The notes below the pieces were generated by a model that saw nothing but the letters and a program-made list of their open reading frames with translations, was not told where the DNA came from and ran no database searches. A program made the position numbers and the translations under genes. This document shows, piece by piece, positions 9,532-19,847 of a stretch of 64,000 nt of DNA. Each line of letters begins with the position of its first letter. Within the stretch, counting starts at the first letter, position 1. Origin of the DNA: Candidatus Woesearchaeota archaeon (GTDB lineage Archaea > Nanobdellota > Nanobdellia > Woesearchaeales > JAFGUC01); the NCBI GenBank assembly GCA_016938695.1, contig JAFGUC010000024.1, positions 434,001-498,000 of the forward strand. The letters run 5' to 3'.

Positions 9532-10203
9532 TTAAGTGGTAATTTCAAATGTTGTGGCAATTGTTGCAGGGCTTCTTCTCCCAACCTTTGGGCCATCATA
9601 TCTGTAAAATCCTGCCTCCTTAAGTGAGTCTTTAACAACTCTTGCACAGCTGTACGTTGTTAATACGCAGTATTCTTCACATAATTTTTTGATTAAGCGA
9701 AAAATTTCAGGTGTCCATAATTCTGGTTTTTTTGCAGGTGAAAAAGAATCATACATAACAATATCAAATCTTGAGTGAATTTTTTCCAATGCATCATATG
9801 CATCCGTAACAAAAAAGGTTACATTAAATTTATTCTGTTTAAGCTTATCATAATACTCATCTAATAAAGGATATTCTTTCACATCTAGTTTTATTCCTTT
9901 TGCCACTTCAATAATGTTTGGATCTTTTTCAATTGCAACAACTTTTATTTCTCCAGTATATTTTAGTGATTCTTTCAAATAATAAATTATTGCAAGAGTA
10001 TTATACCCCAAACCATAATACATGTCTAAAATCGAGATTGATTCCATTTTTAGAATAGATTTAACTTTATTTAAAGTGTCGCAAGCAGGAATTGCAAATT
10101 TTTTGAAAGATTCTTCAATTGCACCACTAGTTGAGTGATATGTTTCATCAACTTCTTCATTGTAAAAAGTTAATGAGTTGTCTTTTGTTTCAATTTGTTT
10201 CAT
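9532..10203 (-). CDS. MnmC-like SAM-dependent methyltransferase
   Basis: TYHSTSGAIEESFKKFAIPA...ILDMYYGLGYNTLA...FDIVMYDSFSPAKKPELWTPEIF...LTTYSCARVVKDSLKEAGF. Confidence 0.75.
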   Translation of the reverse strand: MKQIETKDNSLTFYNEEVDETYHSTSGAIEESFKKFAIPACDTLNKVKSILKMESISILDMYYGLGYNTLAIIYYLKESLKYTGEIKVVAIEKDPNIIEVAKGIKLDVKEYPLLDEYYDKLKQNKFNVTFFVTDAYDALEKIHSRFDIVMYDSFSPAKKPELWTPEIFRLIKKLCEEYCVLTTYSCARVVKDSLKEAGFYRYDGPKVGRRSPATIATTFEITT

Positions 10204-12374
10204 TTTAAAACCGTGGTGTCAAGGAATCTTCCCATAATGTAATACAACTCATTTTCATTTATTGCATTAAATAATATCTTGTCATTTTCAAATTTTATTT
10301 TCTTGTCCCAAAACAATTCATTTAATTCAAAATAAAAATCATCTAATATATTTCGTTTAAAATAGTTATTATATTTTGAAATGCTAATCTCAAATCTTGT
10401 TACAGCTTCATCGCAAATGAATTTTATCTTAGTATAATTTTTTTTGAATTTAAATAAAGTATATTCATAATCTTTAAAATATTTAGGAATATTTTTCTCA
10501 AACATCACATCGACGATGTCCTTAGGTTTAAACATGTATATTCCAACATTATTAATGTGTGATTGTGCAACAAACCCAAGTCCCAATATTGAATGTGGAA
10601 CACTCTTAAAATTAGCATAATAATGTGGTGATAAGATATTCCATTCAGGAGATCTAAAATGCATTGGTTGGATTTTACTTGTTTGATTACTATAATTAAT
10701 ATTTGGTGTATATCCTAATTCTTTTGATAGAACAATAATTTTAGATGAAAACTCTTCAAAGAATTTATTACAATCTTGAAGATAATTCTCAGGTAATTTT
10801 TCAACAAGAAATTTGTTGCTAATCTTCAAAGGATAAATAGTAATTAATGTTGGTTTAAGTTCAACTAACTTCTCAAATGATTTGCAGAGTTTATCTGGTG
10901 TGTCAAAAGGTAATCCCATTATTAAATCCGCATTGATATATTTTATTTTCGTCTGTCTAACATCACTAAAAAATCTTATTATGTGTTCTTCAGTTGTGTA
11001 ACGTAAATTTTTTTTAAGAACATCATTATCTAGAGATTGAACACCAATAGAAACTTTATTAAATCCATGTTTTTCAAATATTCGTAATTTTGAAAGTGTT
11101 GATGATTCAGCATTAAATTCAAATGATTTTACCGCATTGTCTACAAATGAAAAAGAATTATTAAGTTTAGTCAAAAGTTTTTCTAACAATTCTTCTTTAA
11201 GTATTGATGGTGTTCCGCCCCCAATTGCCAATGCGATAAATTTTGTATCCTTAAATTTCTTTGAGAAGATGTCAATTTCTTCACATAAATCTTCAATATA
11301 TTTGGCATGAATGTTATCATCAACACAGCACAAAGAAGGGTATATGCAGAATTTACAATTTGTTTTGCAGTATGGAATTTGCACATAAATAGATAAGTCT
11401 TTAGTATCGATTTCAACTTTTCTATTATCTACATATTCTTCCCAAAGTTCAAGTATTTCATCTCTTGTTTTAACGATTCCTTCCTTTTCAATCAAGAAAT
11501 CTGTAAAAATTGAATAAATACTCTCGATAGTCGAGGTTTGTTTTTTTTGTTTTGCAAATACTTTTTGATGTATTAGTTTTTGCAATTGAACAAATCTAAA
11601 ACTTGATGCAATAGTTCGTTTGATTTGTACAATATTTTTCAAGAAAATCGCAGAATCAATCTCGTAAGGTTTAACAATAATATTTTTATTCAAACTAGTA
11701 GTATCGCAAAATTTATTTAAAGAACATTTTGAACATTGTTCTGGAATATCAATTTCTGTAATATTTTGTGATATCACATCTAAAGTTTGTTGTTGTGCAT
11801 AAAAGTTATTGAATTCAAATCCCTTTAGGGCGCACAAAGGTATATTTTTTACAACGAATCTAATTTCTTTTTGCTGTAATTTATGTAATAATTTTTTGTA
11901 TGCATCAATGTCAGTTATTTTAGAAAATTCAATATTTTTAATAGTATTTTCAGATATTATTCGTTCAATTAAAGTAAGCGAAATTTTTTCAAAGCTAACA
12001 AAGAATTTTAAGTGATTGGTATTTAAAAATTTTAATATTTCAGTATCAAAAACAGGATTATCGATTAAGATTTTTACTCGTATAAATGGATAATTTGAAA
12101 ATAGTCCTAATGTTTTTAGGTCAGTTTTAGCAATATTAACAGAAATCAAGAAATCGTTTGTAAACTTTTCAATAAAGTCAAAGAAATTTTCAAGAATAGA
12201 ATAATCTATTAAATTCGAATCAAAATTAATTAATGAAAATTCATGTACATCTAAACCTTGGATATAATCTAAGAACTCATTAGATTCAAATTTTGTTTCA
12301 GAAGATTCAAAAAATTCAAACTCTGAAATTTTCTGCAAAATCCTAAATCCAAACCCCCCGAAGTGAAATTCCAT
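10200..12374 (-). CDS. HemN-like radical SAM protein with a long cysteine-bearing N-terminal domain
   Basis: YVQIPYCKTNCKFCIYPSLCC...ALAIGGGTPSIL...NADLIMGLPFDTP; N-terminal domain ends CSKCSLNKFCDTT. Confidence 0.72.
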   Translation of the reverse strand: MEFHFGGFGFRILQKISEFEFFESSETKFESNEFLDYIQGLDVHEFSLINFDSNLIDYSILENFFDFIEKFTNDFLISVNIAKTDLKTLGLFSNYPFIRVKILIDNPVFDTEILKFLNTNHLKFFVSFEKISLTLIERIISENTIKNIEFSKITDIDAYKKLLHKLQQKEIRFVVKNIPLCALKGFEFNNFYAQQQTLDVISQNITEIDIPEQCSKCSLNKFCDTTSLNKNIIVKPYEIDSAIFLKNIVQIKRTIASSFRFVQLQKLIHQKVFAKQKKQTSTIESIYSIFTDFLIEKEGIVKTRDEILELWEEYVDNRKVEIDTKDLSIYVQIPYCKTNCKFCIYPSLCCVDDNIHAKYIEDLCEEIDIFSKKFKDTKFIALAIGGGTPSILKEELLEKLLTKLNNSFSFVDNAVKSFEFNAESSTLSKLRIFEKHGFNKVSIGVQSLDNDVLKKNLRYTTEEHIIRFFSDVRQTKIKYINADLIMGLPFDTPDKLCKSFEKLVELKPTLITIYPLKISNKFLVEKLPENYLQDCNKFFEEFSSKIIVLSKELGYTPNINYSNQTSKIQPMHFRSPEWNILSPHYYANFKSVPHSILGLGFVAQSHINNVGIYMFKPKDIVDVMFEKNIPKYFKDYEYTLFKFKKNYTKIKFICDEAVTRFEISISKYNNYFKRNILDDFYFELNELFWDKKIKFENDKILFNAINENELYYIMGRFLDTTVLK

Positions 12375-12420
12375 TATGAATGCAAAGTTGACCTTTTTCT
12401 TAAATACTTTTTGAATTTAA

Positions 12421-13923
12421 TTAAGTATTAGCAAATCTAGAAACCTTTTCAAAATGCAAGCCATAAATTGCTAATTCAATAACCAAAGGTAAAGCTCGGT
12501 GTTTAGTGAACATTGTTTTTAGCATTAATTTCCAATAATATTTTCTTGCTTTAGAAACAATACCAATTCTCCAAAAGCTCCTAAATAATGGTTTTAAATC
12601 CATGAATTTGAACTTAGCTTTAAATTTTGGAACATAATCATCAATTAGAACTTGTATTCTTTCATAATATTCTTTAGGAGAATAAATAGTTGATAATATT
12701 TTTTTATAACCTTCAATTAATTTAGCAGGATCCATTTTAGGAATAAAATTAAGATATGCGGATGTATTTTCACCATGTGAATCTTTTAAAAGTCGTCCTT
12801 CTTCTTTTAATCTCTGCCACAATCTTGTTTTAGGGAGTGCCTGTAAAACACCAACCATTGCAGTAACAACGCCTGTTTTTTGGATAAATTCAATTTGCCT
12901 CTCAAAGATATTATCTTTGTCATTATCAAAACCAACAATGAAACCTGCCATTACTTGTAAACCATGGTTGTGAATTTTTTTAACAGCTAAATCTACACTT
13001 CTAGTTGCATTTTGAGTTTTGCTACATTCGTTAAGACTATCCGCATCAGGTGTTTCAATACCTAAAAAGACTTTACTAAAATTCGCTTCAGTCATAAGAT
13101 TCATTAATTCTTCATCGTCAGCTAAATTGACACTAGCTTCAGTTAACAATTGAAAAGGATATTTGTGTTTTTTTTGCCAATCAATTAGTTCAGTAAGCAT
13201 TTTTTTAACATTCAACTTATTTCCAATAAAATTATCATCGACAACAAAAATTCCTCCTCGCCATCCTGCATTATATAATGCTTGAAACTCAGCAACAAAT
13301 TGAGATGGTGTTTTTGTTCTTGGCGTCCTGCCATTCATAATTATTATATCACAAAATTCGCAATCAAAAGGACATCCACGTGAATATTGAACCGGCATTG
13401 TGGCATATTTTTTCATATTAATTAATTTCCAATCCGGAACAGGAACTTTAGTAATATCTGGTCTATCGTACGAAGAATATATTTTTTTGAGTTCACCTTT
13501 TTTCAAATCCTCTAAAAATAGTGGCAGAGTTATTTCTGCTTCATTAAGAATATAATGGTCAACTCCAGTAAATTTTTCATGTCCTGTTGTAAAAACAGGT
13601 CCCCCAGCAATAACTGTCTTGCCAAGTTTATTGCACAAATTAATAATTTCTTGAGCGCTATCTTTTTGAACAATCATTGCACTAATAAAAACAAAATCTG
13701 CCCAAAGAATGTCTTTTTCAGATAAGTTTTTGATATTCAAATCAATTAATCTTTTATTCCAATTTTTAGGTAACATTGATGAAACAGTCATTAGACCTAA
13801 TGGAGGAAATGCTGCTTTTTTAGAAATAAATTTTAGCACATGTTTAAAACTCCAAAATGTATCTGGATACTTTGGATAGACCATAAGAATATTTTTATCT
13901 TGAAACTCTTTTTTTGTATGCAT
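12421..13923 (-). CDS. B12-binding-domain radical SAM protein (DUF4070-like)
   Basis: PPLGLMTVSSMLP...YSRGCPFDCEFCDIIIMNGRTPRTKTP...LGIETPDADSLNEC...GFIVGFDND. Confidence 0.85.
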   Translation of the reverse strand: MHTKKEFQDKNILMVYPKYPDTFWSFKHVLKFISKKAAFPPLGLMTVSSMLPKNWNKRLIDLNIKNLSEKDILWADFVFISAMIVQKDSAQEIINLCNKLGKTVIAGGPVFTTGHEKFTGVDHYILNEAEITLPLFLEDLKKGELKKIYSSYDRPDITKVPVPDWKLINMKKYATMPVQYSRGCPFDCEFCDIIIMNGRTPRTKTPSQFVAEFQALYNAGWRGGIFVVDDNFIGNKLNVKKMLTELIDWQKKHKYPFQLLTEASVNLADDEELMNLMTEANFSKVFLGIETPDADSLNECSKTQNATRSVDLAVKKIHNHGLQVMAGFIVGFDNDKDNIFERQIEFIQKTGVVTAMVGVLQALPKTRLWQRLKEEGRLLKDSHGENTSAYLNFIPKMDPAKLIEGYKKILSTIYSPKEYYERIQVLIDDYVPKFKAKFKFMDLKPLFRSFWRIGIVSKARKYYWKLMLKTMFTKHRALPLVIELAIYGLHFEKVSRFANT

Positions 13924-14065
13924 ACCTTAAAATACCTAACAGCCTTTAAAAAAGCTCTGTTTAGACATATTATTTAGAAAAGGATAAGATTTATAAAGGG
14001 TTGTCATTTCCATGAACTAAAACGACTGAGGCACATAATAGTTATGCGACCTATGGGAGGAAAAA

Positions 14066-14467
14066 ATGGCAATGAAAATAGTTATTTCTGATCCTAAAAA
14101 CGGTAAAACTCTACAAAGAGAATTAACTGAAGAACAGGCAGAAAATATGTACAATTGTAAAATTGGCGAAAAAATTGACGGATCAAAAGTTGGTTTAGAA
14201 GGTTACGAACTCGAAATTACAGGTGGTTCTGATTTCTGTGGATTTCCAATGAGAAAAGACCTTGATGGTTCTTTAAGAAAGAAAATTCTAGCAGTATCTG
14301 GAATTGGTCTAAAAAAGAAAGACAGCGGAATTCGAATTAGAAAAACTATCGCAGGAAATACAATTTACGAAAAAACAGCACAAATCAACGTTAAAGTTCT
14401 AAAAACAGGTTCAGAAGTTCTTTTCGAAGAAAAGAAAGAAGAAGCTGCTGAAGAAAAAGCTGAATAA
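14066..14467 (+). CDS. rps6e: 30S ribosomal protein S6e
   Basis: MKIVISDPKNGKTLQREL...GYELEITGGSDFCGFPMRKDL...IRIRKTIAGNTI. Confidence 0.95.
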   Translation: MAMKIVISDPKNGKTLQRELTEEQAENMYNCKIGEKIDGSKVGLEGYELEITGGSDFCGFPMRKDLDGSLRKKILAVSGIGLKKKDSGIRIRKTIAGNTIYEKTAQINVKVLKTGSEVLFEEKKEEAAEEKAE

Positions 14468-14507
14468 ATTTTTTTTTAATAATTATTTTTACGAGATGTA
14501 GAAAAAA

Positions 14508-15791
14508 ATGGTCGAGAAAAAAACTCCAACACGAAAAAAAGCAACTAAAAAGGAAGAAGTAATTCAAAAAATTCAACCTGAAGTTAACATTGGTTTGGTT
14601 GGACACGTTGATCACGGAAAAACTACATTAACTGAAAAATTATCTGGAAAATGGACAGATACTCATTCTGAAGAATTAAAACGTGGTATCACAATCAGAT
14701 TAGGTTATGCTAACGCAACCTTTAGAAAATGTCCAAAATGTAATGAATACACAATTGGCAAAATTTGTCCAAATATCTCTTGTAAAGGAGAAAAAACTGT
14801 GGTAACACGAAGTGTGTCTTTAGTTGATGCTCCAGGTCACGAAAGTTTAATGGCAACAATGCTTAGTGGTGCAACATTAATGGATGGTGCACTGTTATTA
14901 GTTGCTGCTAATGAAGAATGTCCTCAACCACAAACACGAGAACATTTAATGGCTCTTGAAATAATGGGCATAAAAAATGTAATTGTAGTCCAGAACAAAA
15001 TTGACATCGTAAGTGAAGAAGGTGCAATCAGTAATTACAATCAAATTAAAGAATTCTTAAAAGGTTCATCTTATGAGAATGCTCCAATTGTGCCTTTGTC
15101 TGCACAATTCAACGTTAACATTGATTTACTTATTAAAACAATTGAAGAAACAATTAAAACTCCTCAACGTCATAATGAAGAAAAACCAATGATGTTCGTT
15201 GCACGAAGTTTCGATATTAATCGACCAGGAACAATGCCTAAAGATTTACAAGGCGGTATTCTTGGAGGTGCATTAGCACAAGGTGAATTAAAAGTAGGAG
15301 ATTCTATTGAAATTAGACCAGGATACAAAGTCGTTAAAGAAAATAAAGAAATTTATATTCCATTAAAGACAAAAATAGTATCATTAAATTCAGGTTCAGA
15401 CAAGATGGAAACTGCAACTCCAGGTGGTTCAATTGGTGTAATGACTCAACTTGATCCAAGTGTAGTAAAAAGTGATAAACTTGCAGGTTCAATTCTTGGT
15501 AAAGAAGGTGAACTTCCAAAAGTTCATTATAGAATAGCATTAAAAGTCAATCTTTTAGAACGAGTTGTTGGTTCTAAAGAAGATATAAAAGTTGATCCAA
15601 TAAAAATGAGAGAAGTATTAATGCTTAATGTTAACTCTGCAGCAACCGTAGGAATCGTAGACAAATTAAGTAAAGATATTTTTGAGTGTAATTTAAAGAT
15701 TCCAATATGTGCTGACGCTGGAAGTAGAATTACAATATCTCGAAGAGTTGGAACACGATACCGATTAATAGGTTACGGAATTCTACAATAA
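14508..15791 (+). CDS. eif2g: Translation initiation factor aIF2 subunit gamma
   Basis: VNIGLVGHVDHGKTTLTEKLSG...VSLVDAPGHESLMATMLSGA...QNKIDIV. Confidence 0.96.
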   Translation: MVEKKTPTRKKATKKEEVIQKIQPEVNIGLVGHVDHGKTTLTEKLSGKWTDTHSEELKRGITIRLGYANATFRKCPKCNEYTIGKICPNISCKGEKTVVTRSVSLVDAPGHESLMATMLSGATLMDGALLLVAANEECPQPQTREHLMALEIMGIKNVIVVQNKIDIVSEEGAISNYNQIKEFLKGSSYENAPIVPLSAQFNVNIDLLIKTIEETIKTPQRHNEEKPMMFVARSFDINRPGTMPKDLQGGILGGALAQGELKVGDSIEIRPGYKVVKENKEIYIPLKTKIVSLNSGSDKMETATPGGSIGVMTQLDPSVVKSDKLAGSILGKEGELPKVHYRIALKVNLLERVVGSKEDIKVDPIKMREVLMLNVNSAATVGIVDKLSKDIFECNLKIPICADAGSRITISRRVGTRYRLIGYGILQ

Positions 15792-15877
15792 ATTTAATCA
15801 ATTTTATTCTAATCATCTTATTTTGCAAAAGATATAAAAAGAAATGCAACATAATAAACCATACAGAGGTGTAAACC

Positions 15878-16945
15878 GTGTTTGAGATACAAATTTTTGA
15901 AATTTTAAATAGAACTTATTTAGGGAACACTGTTGAAAGTTATCTAAAATCATTATTAATATTATTAGGATTTTTCTTTCTAGGAATGATTGTAAAAAGA
16001 CTTCTTAAAGTTGAGTTACAAAAGTTTGCAAGTAAAACAAAATCAAAAGCGGACGATTACATTGTAGAACATTTACAAAAACCAGCAGGATTGTTTTTTC
16101 TAAACACAGGAATATTTTATGCTGTAAAATACTTGACATTTCCTACCAGTTTTGAGGATGTATTTACTAAAATTCTAAGAGGTATTTACGTTTTTTTAAT
16201 TGCGTGGTTCATACAAAAAGTAGCTGATTTCTTCCTAGAAGTTTATGTGCGACCAGCAACGGAAAAAACAAAAACAGACTTAGATGATCATTTGTTACCA
16301 ATACTAAAGAAATTAATTTATGTGGGAATTTACATCTTTGCAACAATCGTAATTCTAGACATGTTTAATTTTGATGTGACATCAATTCTAGCAGGACTTG
16401 GAATAGGTGGTTTGGCATTTGCATTAGCAGCAAAAGACTTATTATCAAATTTATTTGGTGGAATATCTATTTTACTAGATAAGCCATTCAAGATAGGTCA
16501 AAGAATTAAAGTTTCTGGTGTCGATGGAACTGTAAAAGAAATAGGATTACGAACTACAAGAATCCAGACATTAGACGGAACAGAAGTAATTATTCCAAAC
16601 GCTAAAATGACTGAAAATATAATTGAAAATGTAAGTCGTGAAGAAGCAAGAAAAATAGTAATGACGTTAGGTTTAACTTATGATACAACTAATGCTAAAA
16701 TGGAAAAAGCAATGGAAATTGTGAAAAAAATTGTAAATGCAAATGAAAACACTAAAAACGAGCCAATAATTGCTTTTAGCGAATTTGGAGCATCGTCATT
16801 AAATATCTTGGTTATTTACTATATTCAAAATAAAGACAAGATTTTATCAACAAAGAACACAGTAAATTTAGAAATTAAAAAACAATTTGAAAAAGCAAAA
16901 ATAGAATTTGCATTTTCAACACAAACAATTTACGTTAAAAAATAA
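15878..16945 (+). CDS. MscS-family mechanosensitive channel
   Basis: GLGIGGLAFALAAKDLLSNLFGGISILLDKPFKIGQRIKVSGVDGTVKEIGLRTTRIQTLDGTEVIIPNAKM. Confidence 0.93.
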   Translation: MFEIQIFEILNRTYLGNTVESYLKSLLILLGFFFLGMIVKRLLKVELQKFASKTKSKADDYIVEHLQKPAGLFFLNTGIFYAVKYLTFPTSFEDVFTKILRGIYVFLIAWFIQKVADFFLEVYVRPATEKTKTDLDDHLLPILKKLIYVGIYIFATIVILDMFNFDVTSILAGLGIGGLAFALAAKDLLSNLFGGISILLDKPFKIGQRIKVSGVDGTVKEIGLRTTRIQTLDGTEVIIPNAKMTENIIENVSREEARKIVMTLGLTYDTTNAKMEKAMEIVKKIVNANENTKNEPIIAFSEFGASSLNILVIYYIQNKDKILSTKNTVNLEIKKQFEKAKIEFAFSTQTIYVKK

Positions 16946-16958
16946 AAGGTGATTTTAA

Positions 16959-17582
16959 ATGGCTGAGAAGAAAAAAGATGAAAAACCAAAGGAGCCTTCC
17001 ATTTTTGATATTCTTGAAAAAGAACACAAGAAAGGAGACGAGTATATCAACACAGTTGATTTCATCTATGATGAAGCATCAGTAAATGCACGTCGTAAAT
17101 TTTTAGATAAATACAAAAGTTTTGACAAATTAAATGACGCTTTAGATAACGATCCAAGCGCAGCAGATGCTTTTGCAGATGAAATTGTAGGTCACTTTTT
17201 AAAATTTGGAAAAGAAAGATATGGCTGGAATTTAGATAATGCTTCTGGTGCAGAAAAGGATAGAATTGTTCATTTTTTAGCTGGAGTTTCTAAAAGCGAA
17301 TTAAAAAGTTATGTTAATCAGTATGGTTCAGGATATCATGAAATTCATGGAAGACTAAAAGGGCAACACATAAACACACTAAGAAAAAGTCATCATTCCG
17401 CATTATCTGAACACGTAAGTGGTGGAAATATCGAACAAATTGTAAATAAGTTAGGTATTGATATTGACGCAGATAAAATGAAATTGATGAAAGAGAATCC
17501 TGATCAGTATCGTGAAAGATTAATTGAAGGATACGTTGAAAATATCCAACACAAAAAAAGTCTGAAAAAGATGTATAAATAA
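16959..17582 (+). CDS. Hypothetical protein, 207 aa
   Basis: ORF in apparent operon with MscS and SPFH genes. Confidence 0.6.
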   Translation: MAEKKKDEKPKEPSIFDILEKEHKKGDEYINTVDFIYDEASVNARRKFLDKYKSFDKLNDALDNDPSAADAFADEIVGHFLKFGKERYGWNLDNASGAEKDRIVHFLAGVSKSELKSYVNQYGSGYHEIHGRLKGQHINTLRKSHHSALSEHVSGGNIEQIVNKLGIDIDADKMKLMKENPDQYRERLIEGYVENIQHKKSLKKMYK

Positions 17583-17585
17583 AAA

Positions 17586-18326
17586 ATGATACTTCCAATA
17601 GCAATAGGTGCGGGAATAATCCTGCTTTCAAGTTTGAGAGTAATTAACGAATACGAACGTGGAATAAAATTTACACTCGGAAAGTTTTCAACAATAATGA
17701 ATCCTGGATTGAATTTAGTTTTTCCAATAATTCAAACACATACAAAAGTTGATGTGAGGGTAAAAACAGTTGACGTTCCAGATCAAGAAGCAATAACAAA
17801 AGACAACGTTTCTGCAAGGATAAATGCAGTTATTTATTACAAAATAAGTGACGCAAAAAAAGCAGTTTTGGAAGTTGAAGACTTTATGTACGCAACTGGT
17901 CAATTAGCTCAAACAACAATGAGAAATATCGTTGGTGAAGTAACTTTAGATGAACTTCTTGGAAAAAGAGAAATGATTGCAAAAAGGATTCAGCAAATAA
18001 TCGATGAAGCAACAGATCCTTGGGGAATTAAAGTAATTAACTGTGATTTAAAAGATATTCAACTACCTCAAGAAATGAAAAGGGTAATCGCAAAAGAAGC
18101 AGAATCTGAACGAGAGAAAAGAGCAGTAATAATTAAAGCAAGTGGAGAAGTTGAAGCAGCAACAAATATGACTAAAGCCGCTAAGATGTTATCTGCTGCA
18201 CCAGGTGCGTTGCATTTAAGGACACTGCAGTCAATTAACGACATCTCTAGTGATCAGTCAAATACAGTTATTTTTGCAATACCTTTAGAAATTTTAGAAG
18301 CGTTTAAGGGTATGAGTAAAAAATAA
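17586..18326 (+). CDS. SPFH/band 7 (stomatin/slipin-like) protein
   Basis: VINEYERGIKFTLGKFSTIMNPGLNLVFPII...VPDQEAITKDNVSARINAVIYYKI. Confidence 0.93.
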   Translation: MILPIAIGAGIILLSSLRVINEYERGIKFTLGKFSTIMNPGLNLVFPIIQTHTKVDVRVKTVDVPDQEAITKDNVSARINAVIYYKISDAKKAVLEVEDFMYATGQLAQTTMRNIVGEVTLDELLGKREMIAKRIQQIIDEATDPWGIKVINCDLKDIQLPQEMKRVIAKEAESEREKRAVIIKASGEVEAATNMTKAAKMLSAAPGALHLRTLQSINDISSDQSNTVIFAIPLEILEAFKGMSKK

Positions 18327-18332
18327 TTTTTT

Positions 18333-19808
18333 TTATTTTCTATTTCTTTTATGATCTTCATACGAATTCATTAGCAGATTTACAATTGATTTAAAATTTG
18401 CATATGAATCAGTTGGTTTATATTTATAGTCAGAAATAAATCTCACTTCGTGTGTCTTATCAATTAAGTCACATAATCGTTTAGCTGTCAATAATGTTCC
18501 TTCATATAAACTAAACAGGGCGTCATTTTTATCTCCTTCAATAAAACTTCGTCCCATGATTTCTTGATATAATTTAACTTCCCAAGGATAATCAACAGAA
18601 ACATCTTTGAAAGTAAACTCTGCATCTTTTAATTCTTTTTTACGTTCAACAATTTTTTTTGCAGTTAGATATACGCCTTGTGCAAGGTTTTCTAATGATT
18701 CAAAATCAATCTTGACATAATGTTTACCTCTAGTTGGCAAAAATGTAGGGTGAATTAATTCATAAAATTTGAATGCTAATCTAGTATAATTATTTTTAAT
18801 TGTACTGTGCGTTGTTTTTTCTGGATAGTAATTATTCATTGCACCAGCAGGATTATCATGGTGAATGATTATTGAACCTAAGAATGCAGTTTGTTTTCTA
18901 ATGTCTCTAGGAACTTTTGATAATTCTTCAATTATTCTTTTAAGACTGTTTCGACTTTCAACAGATGTCAGAGAATTAATATAATGTTCAACATCTGAAG
19001 TTGTTTCAATTTCATTCTCAAAAATCCTTGCATTCATTATGTTATATCTGTGTGTCTCGGGAACACTTAGATTGAGAATGTGTTTCTTGATTGCAATATT
19101 ATCTCGTCTTCTTGAAATCTGGACTTTTTTACTTAAAATATCAAAATATTGTTTTAGAATTTCAATATTATTTTGAACAAATTGTTCCTCAAAATCCATA
19201 AATAATTGTAATTGTTCTTGTTTTGTTTTGGTTTCAAAATCAGAAACAGTCTGTTCAACATATTCTCTAAATTGTTTTGAACGTAATGGCACTAGAACTT
19301 TTTCAATCTCTTTATTTGCTTTGAATAAAGCCGTATTGTCCGCAAATGAAACTTCTTTCATTGCCAAAGCAATTTTTTCTAAACTGCCATCAATTTCAGA
19401 TTCTTTCATTAAGTATTCTTGTGTTGGTGACATTGGTAATGATGCATATGGAAGTGCTTCTAATTGGTTGCCGAAAATATCTTTAATATCTCTAACAGTA
19501 CTTATTGGGATACCAAATTCATTTCTATATGTGCTAAGATTTTGTCTTTTTTGCATCTTAGTAATGAATGTAACAAGAACTGGCTTTAAGCTTCTATACC
19601 AATCAATATAGTGATTAATTGTATTTTGGTTAATATCAATACTTGGTATATTTCTTAACGAATCAATAACTTCAGAATAATCTAGCGATTTAGCAATTTT
19701 TTCAATTCCATCAAGGTTCTCAACTAATCCAAGTCTTTTTTGTCTTAGTTCTTTTGCTTCTTCTTTAAATTGTGAGAACAGTTTATCAGCTAAATCAGGT
19801 AGTTTCAT
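18333..19808 (-). CDS. Hypothetical protein, 491 aa, mostly helical
   Basis: Long ORF; no family recognised. Confidence 0.65.
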   Translation of the reverse strand: MKLPDLADKLFSQFKEEAKELRQKRLGLVENLDGIEKIAKSLDYSEVIDSLRNIPSIDINQNTINHYIDWYRSLKPVLVTFITKMQKRQNLSTYRNEFGIPISTVRDIKDIFGNQLEALPYASLPMSPTQEYLMKESEIDGSLEKIALAMKEVSFADNTALFKANKEIEKVLVPLRSKQFREYVEQTVSDFETKTKQEQLQLFMDFEEQFVQNNIEILKQYFDILSKKVQISRRRDNIAIKKHILNLSVPETHRYNIMNARIFENEIETTSDVEHYINSLTSVESRNSLKRIIEELSKVPRDIRKQTAFLGSIIIHHDNPAGAMNNYYPEKTTHSTIKNNYTRLAFKFYELIHPTFLPTRGKHYVKIDFESLENLAQGVYLTAKKIVERKKELKDAEFTFKDVSVDYPWEVKLYQEIMGRSFIEGDKNDALFSLYEGTLLTAKRLCDLIDKTHEVRFISDYKYKPTDSYANFKSIVNLLMNSYEDHKRNRK

Positions 19809-19847
19809 AACTCGAAAGTAGTGATTTGTTTTATAAACTTTTCTTTT

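Noticed and set aside
13990-14065. Possible autoregulatory leader of rps6e (CATAA-TAG-TTATG hairpin)
   Set aside because: Only a 5-bp stem in AT-rich sequence; too weak without comparative data.
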